From: an uncultured Lachnospiraceae bacterium
GTDB lineage: Bacteria > Bacillota > Clostridia > Lachnospirales > Lachnospiraceae
NCBI GenBank assembly: GCA_949742505.1
Contig: CATJPU010000186.1
Location: forward strand, 1-59,022
Direction: 5' to 3'
DNA: 59,022 nt
Shown here: one piece after another, positions 7,570 to 16,466 of the stretch
How positions within the stretch are numbered: the first letter of the stretch is position 1
Layout: the number at the start of each line of letters is the position of its first letter
The notes under the pieces: model-generated
What the model was told of the DNA's origin: nothing
What the model saw: only the letters and a program-made list of their open reading frames with translations
The model's database searches: none
Translations under genes and position numbers: made by a program

Positions 7570-9908
7570 TGATGAAGGAAAGTTTACTTCTTGTACATTC
7601 CAATCTGCGGAAGGCAAAGGGGCAGATGGTATCCATTGCTGTACTCGTACTGCTTTCTTCGCTGATGCTGAATCTGTGGCTGATGCTTTCCACAGATTAT
7701 AAGCAGAACTTTGAGCGGGTGCACACCAGGCTTCACGCAGGGCATGTGACTCTGGCAGTGGATGATAACAGCAATGAAATGCGGGATTTTCTTACTGAAA
7801 TGAATAAAAAGGACAGCCGTATGGAGGAAATCTCCCTGACGCCTGCCATGCATATGGTTAGCTCATTTTCGTATAATGGCGGAGAGATTCATTCGGAGTT
7901 TGTATTTCTTGAGAAGGATACGGCGTTCGGCCGCCCGGTCGGACGGGCCGAGATGGTAGAAGACAGCAGTTATACAAGTGGAATTTACCTGCCTGTTCTA
8001 TATAAATCGGAGGATATAGACGTTGGAAAAGAGGTAGAGATGCTGGTTGGCAGCAGGAAGATATCTTACATTGTCTGTGGATTTTTCAATAGCGTTATGG
8101 CAGGCTCGCATAATTGCTCCATATGTGAGGCGGTTCTGACAGAAGATAAGTATCAGGAGTTGGAAGAATCCGGCTGTGCGCCGGAAGCGGCGCTGTGCGC
8201 AGTGCGTCTGAAGGATAAGTCGGAAAGTGAAGATTATGAGGCTATGTTAAAGAATGCAGTATCGGAACGGTATCCCCATGTCCGGATGGTGAGCAATTCC
8301 TATGCGCTGGTTTCCCAGTCCCGGTATATCTCTCAGATGGTGTGCTCCGGTCTTTTGAGTGCGATGGCCTTTTTTGTTCTGCTGATTGCGCTGGTGGTAA
8401 TCGCATCGAATATTATCCACTATATCGGGGAGAATATGAAGAATCTGGGCGCGTTAAAAGCAATCGGTTATAGAAGCCGTCAGCTAACTGGAGCGCTCTT
8501 ACTGCAGTTTGCCGGAGCTGCTGTAACAGCGGCTCTGGCAGGGGCCGGTCTTTCTTACTGTCTGTTTCCTTCTCTGAATGAAATGATGGTTTCTCAGACA
8601 GGTATTCCTTATCCGGTCCGGTTTCTGCCGCTGCCGTTTCTTGTTTCAGTTGGAATCCTGGGAGGGTCGGTGTCTGCGGTGGTTTGTGTATCTTCGCGCA
8701 GGTTGAAAAGGATTGAACCGGTTACGGCGTTCCGGCAGGGTGTGCAGACACATAATTTCCGCCGGAACAGGGTTCCCCTTGCTGAAACGAGGGTTTCCCT
8801 TATTCCTGCCCTGGCGTTGAAAACGGCCTTATCCAATGTAAAGCATAATGCAATTATCTGTATTACGATGCTGGTTCTTTCCCTGTTTGTTGTATTTTCC
8901 GGATTGATGACGGAGAATATGATTGTGAATATGGAGCCGTTCATAAAGCTGATTGTAGGTGAAACTGCCGATAGCTGCATGAACGTGAACGGGAAGAAGG
9001 AGGAAGAATTTCTGCGGGAAATGAACCTTGATAGCCGGGTAGAGAAGATTTATCTGTATCATCAGACAGAAGTACGGCACGTAGACGGAATCAGTCTTAT
9101 GGCGACGGTTTGCGATGATTTTACAAAGGTAAATAATCAGGAGGGCGTATTTGAAGGGCGCTTCCCCAAATATGACAATGAAATCGCGGTTGCGGCGAAA
9201 TATGCCGGAGAACAGAATTTGAAGGCGGGAGATGAGATTACTGTGACGGCGGACGGAAAAGAAGCGGCGTATATTATAACGGGATTTACCCAGACCAGCA
9301 ATAATCTTGGCAAGGATTGTCTGCTTACGCGGGAAGGTTATGAGCGGATGGGAGAACTGCAGAATGCAAGTTATTATCTGAACCTGGAGGAAGGAGTCGA
9401 TGTTGATGAGTTTCATAGGGAAATGAAGAATCGGTTTGGGAGTGAAATGAATACGGTTGTCAATGTGGGCGCGGCGGTTGCCGGAGGGGTTTCGGTATAC
9501 ATGAGGCTGATGAAGGCGATTGTGGCGGCGGTTCTTCTGCTGAGCGCGCTTATTATCACATTCGTTCTCTACCTGCTGGTCCGCACCATGCTTGGAAACC
9601 GGAGGAGAGATTACGGAATCCTGAAAGCGCTGGGGTTCACGACCGGGCAGCTTATCCTGCAGACGGCGTTTTACTTCATGCCGGCAGTTGTGATTTCGAC
9701 GATTACAGGTATCGTCCTGTGTAGCTTTATCATCAATCCGCTGACGGGATTGTTCCTGCGGGGGATTGGCATTGTAAAATGTACGTTTACAGTACCGGTA
9801 AGTTTTGCGGCGGCAGGGGGAGCGGGGCTGATTGTATTTGCATTTGCGGCAGCGTGTCTAATGTCTTTGCAGATTCGCAGGATTACGCCGAAAACATTGT
9901 TGTTTTAG
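7569..9908 (+). CDS. FtsX-family ABC permease, two FtsX domains (module 1)
   Basis: This 779-residue membrane protein has one N-terminal membrane segment (about 17-37), a large extracellular domain, a three-helix FtsX unit (about 255-390, with the typical GALKAIGYR motif), then a second segment, extracellular domain and FtsX unit (about 650-779, with GILKALGF). It is the partner of the ATPase that overlaps it by one base. Such duplicated-FtsX permeases act in export or mechanotransmission rather than bulk uptake. It has no single 200-residue Bce-type extracellular loop, so it is better described as a general FtsX/MacB-like permease than as a true BceB. The substrate is unknown. Confidence 0.9.
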   Translation: MMKESLLLVHSNLRKAKGQMVSIAVLVLLSSLMLNLWLMLSTDYKQNFERVHTRLHAGHVTLAVDDNSNEMRDFLTEMNKKDSRMEEISLTPAMHMVSSFSYNGGEIHSEFVFLEKDTAFGRPVGRAEMVEDSSYTSGIYLPVLYKSEDIDVGKEVEMLVGSRKISYIVCGFFNSVMAGSHNCSICEAVLTEDKYQELEESGCAPEAALCAVRLKDKSESEDYEAMLKNAVSERYPHVRMVSNSYALVSQSRYISQMVCSGLLSAMAFFVLLIALVVIASNIIHYIGENMKNLGALKAIGYRSRQLTGALLLQFAGAAVTAALAGAGLSYCLFPSLNEMMVSQTGIPYPVRFLPLPFLVSVGILGGSVSAVVCVSSRRLKRIEPVTAFRQGVQTHNFRRNRVPLAETRVSLIPALALKTALSNVKHNAIICITMLVLSLFVVFSGLMTENMIVNMEPFIKLIVGETADSCMNVNGKKEEEFLREMNLDSRVEKIYLYHQTEVRHVDGISLMATVCDDFTKVNNQEGVFEGRFPKYDNEIAVAAKYAGEQNLKAGDEITVTADGKEAAYIITGFTQTSNNLGKDCLLTREGYERMGELQNASYYLNLEEGVDVDEFHREMKNRFGSEMNTVVNVGAAVAGGVSVYMRLMKAIVAAVLLLSALIITFVLYLLVRTMLGNRRRDYGILKALGFTTGQLILQTAFYFMPAVVISTITGIVLCSFIINPLTGLFLRGIGIVKCTFTVPVSFAAAGGAGLIVFAFAAACLMSLQIRRITPKTLLF

Positions 9909-9952
9909 TGAAAAAAGGGTAAAATATACGACTGAGGGGAAGTGAGAACAGG

Positions 9953-10627
9953 ATGGTTATTCAGATTGTGGAGGATGATCGCGGGCTGAGGGAAGGGATA
10001 GCCCTTGCCCTCAGGGAGCCGGAGATAAGATTTGTGCAGAGCGGGAGTGTGGAATCGGCGAAGTATGATTTTGAGCACAATCCGGCGGATTTGATTATAC
10101 TGGATATCAATCTGCCGGACGGCAGCGGATATGATTACCTGAAATGGGTGAGGGGACGAAGTCAAGCGCCGGTGCTGGTGCTCACAGTGAATGACATGGA
10201 GATGGACGAGGTGACAGGGCTGAACCTGGGAGCAGACGATTATATGACCAAACCCTTTAGCCTAGCTGTGCTTCGGGCAAGAATACAGGCGCTCCTAAGG
10301 CGTGCGGGAGAGCTGGAAGATACGTATGAGCAGGAAGGATTCAGCTTTGATTTCGGGCAGCTTATCTTTCGCAGAGACGGCAGGGAACTGAGTCTGAGCG
10401 TGAATGAGCAGCGGCTGTTAAAGCTTCTGGTAGACAACCGGGGCAGAATCATGACGAGAAGCGCGCTGACGGACCGGCTGTGGTGCGACGGCGGAGAGTA
10501 TGTGGACGAGAATACCCTTTCTGTTACGGTAAACCGCCTGCGGAGCAAATTAGAGGATGGGAAAACAGGAGTTTCTTATATACAGACGATATACGGACAG
10601 GGGTATATGTGGAAGAGGGAAGGATGA
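9953..10627 (+). CDS. OmpR/PhoB-family response regulator (module 2)
   Basis: This 224-residue regulator has a receiver domain with D51 in LIILDINLPDGSG and a winged-helix domain ending QTIYGQGYMWK. It opens a second regulator-kinase-ATPase-permease module only 44 bases after the first. GAGGGGAAGTGAGAACAGG before the ATG supplies the ribosome binding site. The stop overlaps the kinase start as ATGA. The inverted repeat TTCTTAC/GTAAGAA before the downstream ATPase is a candidate binding site. Confidence 0.93.
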   Translation: MVIQIVEDDRGLREGIALALREPEIRFVQSGSVESAKYDFEHNPADLIILDINLPDGSGYDYLKWVRGRSQAPVLVLTVNDMEMDEVTGLNLGADDYMTKPFSLAVLRARIQALLRRAGELEDTYEQEGFSFDFGQLIFRRDGRELSLSVNEQRLLKLLVDNRGRIMTRSALTDRLWCDGGEYVDENTLSVTVNRLRSKLEDGKTGVSYIQTIYGQGYMWKREG

Positions 10628-11469
10628 GAGTGGTAAGAAGAAAGACGCTGGAACGGCTCGAAGGGATGTTAGAAGATGCGGCAGAGGGAACTTTCCGGGA
10701 GTCGGATTATGACGAATCTGTACTGTCAAGGATAGAGAGTAAATGGAAGCAGTTCCTGGGAGCTTCCGTATTGTCAGCAGAGAGGTTAGAGCAGGAGAAG
10801 AATCATGTAAAAGAGCTGATATCAGATATTTCCCATCAGACCAAAACGCCGATGGCCAATATCCGCCTGTATGCAGAACTTTTGGGAGAACGCATGGAAG
10901 ACGGCGAAGATAAAAGGCTTCTGGATGAGATTAAAATGCAGACAGAGAAGCTGGAGTTTCTGATTCAGGCGCTGACGAAGCTGTCGCGTCTGGAGACGGA
11001 TGTGGTGGAAGTGAAGCCGCAGTATCAGGAATTGTCAGGACTTCTGTCCGGGACCTTATCGGATATCCGGTCCAGGGCGGAGAAAAAGGAAATAGATTTA
11101 CGCTGTCTGTATCAGGGAGGAGTGTCCTGCTGGTATGACAGAAAATGGACGAAAGAAGCGCTTGGGAATGTGGTGGACAATGCTGTAAAATATTCCCCTT
11201 CCGGCAGCAGTGTACAGATATCTGTTACAGATTATGAGATGTATGTAGCGGTTTCGGTGAAAGACTGGGGAATCGGAATCCGGGAAGAGGATACGGCGAA
11301 GATTTTCAGGCGGTTTTACCGGGCGGGAGAACTGCAGCAGGAAGAAGGCGCAGGTATCGGATTATATCTCGCCAGAGAGATATTAAGGAGGGAGAACGGA
11401 TATATCAAGGTAAAATCGGAAGTGGGAAACGGAGCGGAATTTGTGATTTATCTTCCGAAAAACGGCTGA
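10624..11469 (+). CDS. Soluble sensor histidine kinase without membrane segments (module 2)
   Basis: This 281-residue kinase begins at the ATG overlapping the regulator stop (ATGA). It has a short polar N-terminus of about 60 residues, the HisKA motif ISHQTKTP with H71, and an HATPase_c domain with N box LGNVVDNAVKYSP and G boxes KDWGIGI and GAGIGLYLA. No hydrophobic stretch long enough to cross the membrane is present, and upstream extension is blocked by the regulator gene in another frame. It must therefore sense a cytoplasmic signal or be driven by a membrane partner such as the FtsX permease of the module. This is unusual beside the two-segment kinase of module 1. Confidence 0.9.
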   Translation: MRVVRRKTLERLEGMLEDAAEGTFRESDYDESVLSRIESKWKQFLGASVLSAERLEQEKNHVKELISDISHQTKTPMANIRLYAELLGERMEDGEDKRLLDEIKMQTEKLEFLIQALTKLSRLETDVVEVKPQYQELSGLLSGTLSDIRSRAEKKEIDLRCLYQGGVSCWYDRKWTKEALGNVVDNAVKYSPSGSSVQISVTDYEMYVAVSVKDWGIGIREEDTAKIFRRFYRAGELQQEEGAGIGLYLAREILRRENGYIKVKSEVGNGAEFVIYLPKNG

Positions 11470-11472
11470 TGA

Positions 11473-11527
11473 TTCTTACAGGAATGTTAGATTTTGGAAA
11501 GAGTGTAGTAAGAACAGCGGCGTATAC
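11473..11527 (+). promoter_or_regulatory. Inverted-repeat operator and -10 before ABC module 2
   Basis: TTCTTAC (11473-11479) and GTAAGAA (11508-11514) form a perfect 7-base dyad, followed by a -10-like TATACT (11522-11527) 37 bases before the ATPase start. The position fits regulation by the module 2 response regulator; the link is inference. Confidence 0.5.
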
Positions 11528-11563
11528 TTTAACCTGTCATAATTAGTTGAAGGGAGACAGGAG

Positions 11564-12247
11564 ATGAAGATATTACAGACGCATAACCTGAAGAAGTATT
11601 ATGGAACGGGGGAGAATCAGGTGAAGGCTCTGGACGGTGTGAGCCTGACGGTGGAGCGGGGAGAATTTCTTGCGGTTGTGGGGACCAGCGGAAGCGGGAA
11701 ATCTACGCTTCTTCATATGCTGGGGGGACTGGACAGACCGACTTCCGGGAAAGTGATTGTGGATGATAAGGATATTTCTTCTCTTAAGAAAGACGCGCTG
11801 TGTATTTTCCGGAGAAGGAAGATAGGTTTTGTATTTCAAAGCTATAATCTGGTGCCTGTTCTGAATGTTTATGAGAATATTGTGCTGCCGGTCGAGCTTG
11901 ACGGCAATCAGGCGGATCGGCTGTATGTGGATAGGATAGTGCAGATTCTGGGGCTTGAGGAGAAGCTTCACAGTCTTCCAAGTCAGCTCTCCGGAGGACA
12001 GCAGCAGAGGGTTGCCATTGCGAGAGCTCTTGCTTCCAGGCCGTCTATTCTGCTTGCGGACGAGCCGACCGGGAATCTGGATTCAAGGACCAGTCAGGAT
12101 GTTCTGGGGCTGCTGAAAGCGACCGGGGAGAGATTCGGCCAGACGATTGTGATGATTACTCATAATGAAGAGATTGCACAGATGGCGGACCGGATTCTCA
12201 GGATTGAAGACGGCAAAATTGTAGAAGGCGGTGACGGGGATGTATAG
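11564..12247 (+). CDS. ABC transporter ATP-binding protein (module 2)
   Basis: This 227-residue ATPase of the LolD/MacB group has Walker A GTSGSGKST, Q-loop FVFQSYNL, signature LSGGQQQRVAIARA, Walker B ILLADEPTGNLDS and switch MITHN. All catalytic motifs are canonical, unlike the module 1 ATPase with ISGGE. GGGAGACAGGAG precedes the ATG. The permease start lies inside its last codons (8-base overlap), so the pair is co-translated. Confidence 0.94.
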   Translation: MKILQTHNLKKYYGTGENQVKALDGVSLTVERGEFLAVVGTSGSGKSTLLHMLGGLDRPTSGKVIVDDKDISSLKKDALCIFRRRKIGFVFQSYNLVPVLNVYENIVLPVELDGNQADRLYVDRIVQILGLEEKLHSLPSQLSGGQQQRVAIARALASRPSILLADEPTGNLDSRTSQDVLGLLKATGERFGQTIVMITHNEEIAQMADRILRIEDGKIVEGGDGDV

Positions 12248-14819
12248 AGTAAAGAACCGCCGCGTATTGAACCGGATTGCCGATAAGACCAGAAAGGCGG
12301 CGAAGGAGAGGAATCTGATAGCGGTTTTTGCTATTGCGCTGACAACCGTTCTTTTTACTTCGGTGTTTACGATAGGAGGAAGTATTGCCGCAAAACAGCA
12401 GGAAGCGACGATGCGCCAGATAGGAGGAAGCGCGCATGCCGGATATAAATATTTGACAAGAGAAGAATATGAGAGGGTAAAGAAGGATAAGAAAATCAGA
12501 GAGATTTCCTGCCGAATTGCGGTGGGAGACGCAGTCAATCAGGAACTGTTAAAGCTTAGGACGGAAGTGGGGTACTACGAGGAACTGGATGCGAAATGGT
12601 CATTTTGCTATCCGGAAACGGGGCGTATGCCGGTAGAGGAAGATGAGATTGCAACCAGTGATTTGGTACTTAAGAAACTGGGGATTCGATGTGTTCTGGG
12701 AGCGGAAGTCCCTCTTGAAATAAAGATAGGAACGGATACGGTCAGGAAGACATTTACTTTGTGCGGTTATTTTCGTGGAGACTCGATTGCGCAGTCACAG
12801 ATTGCGCTGGTATCGAAACAATATGTGGATAAGGCAGTGCCTGCCCCGGCTGAATCGGCGATGGAAACGGGGATTGACGCGTCTGGATACGCGGGCAGGA
12901 TTATGGCGGATTTTAATTTTGCATCTGGTTTCCGGCTTCGTAAGCAGGTGGAAGAATTAAGCAGACGCTGCGGTTTCCCGGAGAACACGAATGTAGGAAT
13001 TAACTGGGCGTATCTGGGAGGACAGATGGATACAGGAACGCTGCTTCTGGCGCTGGCTATGCTTGCGGTTATACTGGTATCGGGATATCTGATTATTTAC
13101 AATATCTTTTATATCAATGTGTATCATGATATCCGGTATTATGGTTTGCTGAAGACGATAGGTACAACAGAAAGACAGCTTCGGAAGATTGTGCGCAGAC
13201 AGGCATATATGCTGTCTGCATTTGGAATTTTTATCGGCCTGATACTTGGAATCCTGGTGGGAAAGATCCTGCTTCCGGTGGTGATGAGCACACTGGCTTT
13301 CGGGGGAACGACAGATACGGAAGCGGAACTGAATGTGTGGATTTTTGCGGGTTCTGCAGCATTTTCATTCGTTACGGTGCTGTTAAGCTGTATCCGTCCC
13401 TGCAGAATAGCTTCGAGAGTGTCGGAAGTAGAGGCGGTCAGGTATACCGAAGGGCAGAATGAGAAGCAGGTAAAGAGACAGAAGAAGACAAAGAAAATAA
13501 AGAGAGTGTCTCTGAGAGAGATGGCACTTCAGAATATAAAGAGAGACCGGAAAAAGGTTATAATTGTAGTGGGTTCCCTTTCTCTGGCTCTGGTGATTCT
13601 GAATAGTGTTTATAGTCTGGTACGGGGGTTCGATATGGATAAATTCGTTGCCAGCCGGATAGTCAGTGATTTCTCTGTTGCGGACGCCACATTAGATAAC
13701 CCTTCTGTCGACGGCAGGGCTGTTGTAAAAGACGGGGTGACGGAAGAATTTCAGAAGGAGCTGCAGAAGAGAGAGGGGGTTGAGGAGACCGGTAATATTT
13801 ATATGGAACAGAGAGAGCAAAGCTTTACGGATGAATCCTGGCAGCTTTTCGAAGAGCGGATTTTCGGAAATGAAAGAGCCAGAAAGACCCTCGAATGGAA
13901 AGCCGGCAGCGAAGATACGGAGTTGATTGAGAGATTTAGGGAAGCCAAACATATTGACGGCAAACTGTATGGAATTGGAAAAATGGTTATGGGAAAGCTT
14001 GAAAATACGGAAGGGACTCCTGACTGGGAGAAATTTTCCAGCGGCGATTATGTGATAGTAACCAGATTTGAAACGCTGGAAGAGGAATCCATTGATTTTT
14101 TTCTGCCGGGGGAGAAAGTGACGATTACAGACCGGGACGGGAAAGTTCATGAATATGAAGTCCTGGCGGCAGCAGATTTGCCTTATTCCTGTAAATTTCG
14201 GAATTACGGGATGTTTGACTGTAATTATATTCTTCCGGAAGATGAATTTCTGAATCTTGTGGGAGAACAGGGCGCTATGAGGACAATATTTGATGTGAAG
14301 GAGGGATATGAGGCCGAAACCGAAGAATGGCTTGCAGATTATTGCGAATCGGTGAATCCAGATCTGTGCTATACATCAAAGTCTACAATAGTGAAAGAAT
14401 TTGAGCAGTTAAAAAGAACGTATGCGGCGGCAGGAAGTTTTATGACACTGGTTCTGGCGGTAATCGGCATACTGAATTTTATCAATACCATGGTAACTTC
14501 GGTACTGTCGGGGAAACGGGAATTTGCTATGCTGGAAGCGGTAGGAATGAGCGGAACACAGCTCAGGCGGATGCTGTGCTGGGAAGGCGGATATTATACA
14601 GTATTTACCGGTATCTGTGCGCTGGCGCTTAGCAGTATGTTCAGTCTGAGTGTGCTGCGGAAGATAGGGGGGAATTTATTTTTCTTTCACTGGCATTTTA
14701 CGGTGATGCCGGCGGCGCTCTGTATTCCGATTCTGGGTGTCGTTGCATATGCAGTTCCGGTGCTTTGTTATAGGAATATGAGCAGGGAAAGTGTTGTAGA
14801 GAGGATGAGGAGAGCGTAG
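12240..14819 (+). CDS. FtsX-family ABC permease, two FtsX domains (module 2)
   Basis: This 859-residue membrane protein starts at the ATG at 12240, overlapping the ATPase gene by 8 bases; GACGGGG precedes it. It has an N-terminal membrane segment (about 29-50), an extracellular domain, an FtsX unit with GLLKTIGTTERQL, a basic linker rich in K and R, a second membrane segment and extracellular domain, and a C-terminal FtsX unit with AMLEAVGMS. It belongs to the large permeases found in Clostridia with a regulator, kinase and ATPase. Its partner kinase is soluble, so the permease may itself be the sensor. The substrate is unknown. Confidence 0.9.
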   Translation: MYRVKNRRVLNRIADKTRKAAKERNLIAVFAIALTTVLFTSVFTIGGSIAAKQQEATMRQIGGSAHAGYKYLTREEYERVKKDKKIREISCRIAVGDAVNQELLKLRTEVGYYEELDAKWSFCYPETGRMPVEEDEIATSDLVLKKLGIRCVLGAEVPLEIKIGTDTVRKTFTLCGYFRGDSIAQSQIALVSKQYVDKAVPAPAESAMETGIDASGYAGRIMADFNFASGFRLRKQVEELSRRCGFPENTNVGINWAYLGGQMDTGTLLLALAMLAVILVSGYLIIYNIFYINVYHDIRYYGLLKTIGTTERQLRKIVRRQAYMLSAFGIFIGLILGILVGKILLPVVMSTLAFGGTTDTEAELNVWIFAGSAAFSFVTVLLSCIRPCRIASRVSEVEAVRYTEGQNEKQVKRQKKTKKIKRVSLREMALQNIKRDRKKVIIVVGSLSLALVILNSVYSLVRGFDMDKFVASRIVSDFSVADATLDNPSVDGRAVVKDGVTEEFQKELQKREGVEETGNIYMEQREQSFTDESWQLFEERIFGNERARKTLEWKAGSEDTELIERFREAKHIDGKLYGIGKMVMGKLENTEGTPDWEKFSSGDYVIVTRFETLEEESIDFFLPGEKVTITDRDGKVHEYEVLAAADLPYSCKFRNYGMFDCNYILPEDEFLNLVGEQGAMRTIFDVKEGYEAETEEWLADYCESVNPDLCYTSKSTIVKEFEQLKRTYAAAGSFMTLVLAVIGILNFINTMVTSVLSGKREFAMLEAVGMSGTQLRRMLCWEGGYYTVFTGICALALSSMFSLSVLRKIGGNLFFFHWHFTVMPAALCIPILGVVAYAVPVLCYRNMSRESVVERMRRA

Positions 14820-14850
14820 CAGAGGTATTATTACTGCGGGAGAAACAAGG

Positions 14851-14876
14851 GGGAGAGAAGATTGTGCTTCTCTCCC
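14851..14876. terminator. Bidirectional terminator hairpin
   Basis: GGGAGAGAAG and CTTCTCTCCC form a perfect 10-base stem with a 6-base loop, followed by TTTA. It lies between the convergent ends of the module 2 permease and the leftward nuclease gene and probably serves both. Confidence 0.7.
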
Positions 14877-14877
14877 T

Positions 14878-15819
14878 TTAGCAGCTTTCTTCATTTTTGG
14901 GGGAAAATAATTCCGCCATAAGTTTTCTTCTGTAGGTTTCGTCCTCAGAGGCTTTTTCTAAATCGCCCAGGCGATTATTGGACATAAGGAATTTTACGAG
15001 CGAGAAGGCATTGTGTTCGCCTTTTTCAATGCCCTTTTCGATACCTTTTTTGATGCCTTTTTCGATACCTTTTTCAATTCCCCTGTTTTCAATTTTATCA
15101 AGAACTTCACACATTTTTGTATTTCCTCCTTCCATATCGGGACTATATACATCATTAAAGCGATGATCTTTTGTCATTATGGTCATTAACTGCAATAATT
15201 CGTGTACATGTCTGATTGTTGTATCTGGGGCGGTGTAGTCATTGTTTTTTCGCATTTGTACAAAATAATCTGCTACAATTTGAAAATCGCTTTGAAACAT
15301 TTGTACCTGCTCATCATCTAAATAAGCGATTTGAAATAAATTTATCTTATAGTCATTTACATATGGTTTCAAATCTTCCGGAATTGACAGGCGCTCATAC
15401 AGGGAAGTGGGAGTATTCCACTTCTTGCTGTATCCGAAGTAAAGAACTAAAGTTATAACCGGAAAACGGGGAGCCTTTCTTCCATGTTTTTTCAATTCTT
15501 CTTTATCTGTTAAGAGCTGAGCACGATAAGCAGCTCCATCATAACTAAATAAGCGAAGAGGCATATCAATGTCAATATCAGTTTGATTTTCAAAGCCATA
15601 AAGCGCGATTCGGACTAATCCGGAACGCCAGTATTTTGCTACGTCCCGTTCTTGTGCGTGAAGTTTTCCATCTGCTTTATAACTGGAATAAGGACTTTCT
15701 TCCTGTAAGTCATCTTCTTTGACTAAGAGTTTTCCCTGAAAGAGAAGTACATTAACAATATCAGCAAATACATCGTTATATGCTTCTAAAGTTTTTTCTG
15801 CTATGTCTTTTTCAGCCAT
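14878..15819 (-). CDS. Rpn-family recombination-promoting nuclease / PD-(D/E)XK transposase-like
   Basis: This 313-residue protein matches the Rpn/YhgA-like family of PD-(D/E)XK nucleases often annotated as putative transposases. The core is visible as DIDIDMPLRLFSYDGAAYR, the segment YGFENQTDID with the E-x-Q-like catalytic pair, and PVITLVLYFG. The C-terminal part carries a run of four-residue GIEKG-like units (about residues 252-275) typical of the family and prone to copy-number change. AAAGGACATTT precedes the ATG at 15819. Rpn proteins cut DNA and stimulate RecA-independent recombination in E. coli; a defence or toxin role has also been proposed. It is a single gene with no transposon ends recognised. 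Confidence 0.85.
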   Translation of the reverse strand: MAEKDIAEKTLEAYNDVFADIVNVLLFQGKLLVKEDDLQEESPYSSYKADGKLHAQERDVAKYWRSGLVRIALYGFENQTDIDIDMPLRLFSYDGAAYRAQLLTDKEELKKHGRKAPRFPVITLVLYFGYSKKWNTPTSLYERLSIPEDLKPYVNDYKINLFQIAYLDDEQVQMFQSDFQIVADYFVQMRKNNDYTAPDTTIRHVHELLQLMTIMTKDHRFNDVYSPDMEGGNTKMCEVLDKIENRGIEKGIEKGIKKGIEKGIEKGEHNAFSLVKFLMSNNRLGDLEKASEDETYRRKLMAELFSPKNEESC

Positions 15820-15907
15820 AAATGTCCTTTCTACAGCATTTAGTTATTATATGTTCCTGTTATCTTTTATTATACAGTATAGCTGGATAATAGCAATAAA
15901 AATTTTT

Positions 15908-15953
15908 ACCCTTCGGGCACCCCACTATGGCCATTCGGCCGCTTTAAAAGGTT
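15908..15953. repeat. Dispersed palindromic repeat R1, copy A
   Basis: This copy reads through ACCCTTCGGGCACCCC, then the core GGCCATTCGGCC, then TTTAAAAGGTTT. It is a degenerate copy of a unit also found at 34315, 34566, 40376 and 50083. It lies between two leftward genes. Confidence 0.75.
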
Positions 15954-15965
15954 TAAATAATCTGT

Positions 15966-16232
15966 TCAATTTTTATCATCTGTGCTGAAGACGCCGTCTA
16001 TCAGGCAATCATAGGATACCTGAAAAATCTCGGATAAAGCTTTTAGCTCCAGGTCAGTAACATATCGCTTATTTGTCTCGATTCTTGTAATTACATTTTT
16101 ATCCATATCGTACCCGGCGAGCTGCAGTTTGTAAGCCAGATCTCGCTGGGAATAATCATTTCGTTTGCGCAGTTCAATTAATTGCCGGCTGATTAGGTTC
16201 TTCTCGCCGGTTTGGGCCTTTGGTCTTGGCAT
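15966..16232 (-). CDS. XRE-family helix-turn-helix regulator
   Basis: This 88-residue protein is almost entirely a Cro/CI-type helix-turn-helix domain (SQRDLAYKLQLAGYDMDKNVITRIE, about residues 28-52, the second helix pair being the reading head). The ATG at 16232 follows GGAGGAAG at 7 bases; the in-frame ATG at 16256 has no site. Such single-domain regulators usually repress their own promoter and a neighbour. A perfect 13-base inverted pair TTGTCTCACTTTT / AAAAGTGAGACAA lies in the divergent region to the rightward gene at 16467 and is its likely operator. Confidence 0.88.
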   Translation of the reverse strand: MPRPKAQTGEKNLISRQLIELRKRNDYSQRDLAYKLQLAGYDMDKNVITRIETNKRYVTDLELKALSEIFQVSYDCLIDGVFSTDDKN

Positions 16233-16266
16233 GATGTATCTTCCTCCATATGTCATTTGCTATTAC

Positions 16267-16350
16267 TTGTCTCACTTTTTGCACCGTTTTTGTTGATTTT
16301 ACTAATGGATACATGTAAAATTGGTTGTAAAAGTGAGACAAATGTATAAA
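16267..16350. promoter_or_regulatory. Divergent operator pair for the XRE regulator
   Basis: TTGTCTCACTTTT (16267-16279) and its exact reverse complement (16329-16341) are 49 bases apart. The second copy lies between a -35-like TTGGTT (16321-16326) and a -10-like TATAAA (16345-16350) for the rightward gene, and the first lies about 35 bases before the regulator start. The symmetry suggests control of both promoters. Confidence 0.6.
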
Positions 16351-16466
16351 TTTAATCGGATTAAATCTGTGTTAATAATGTACGCATGGATAAAAGTGCA
16401 TAAACAAGGCGCCTTTAGGACATAATGTTTCGCAATAATAAATTATTGATGAAAAGGAAGGAAGTT

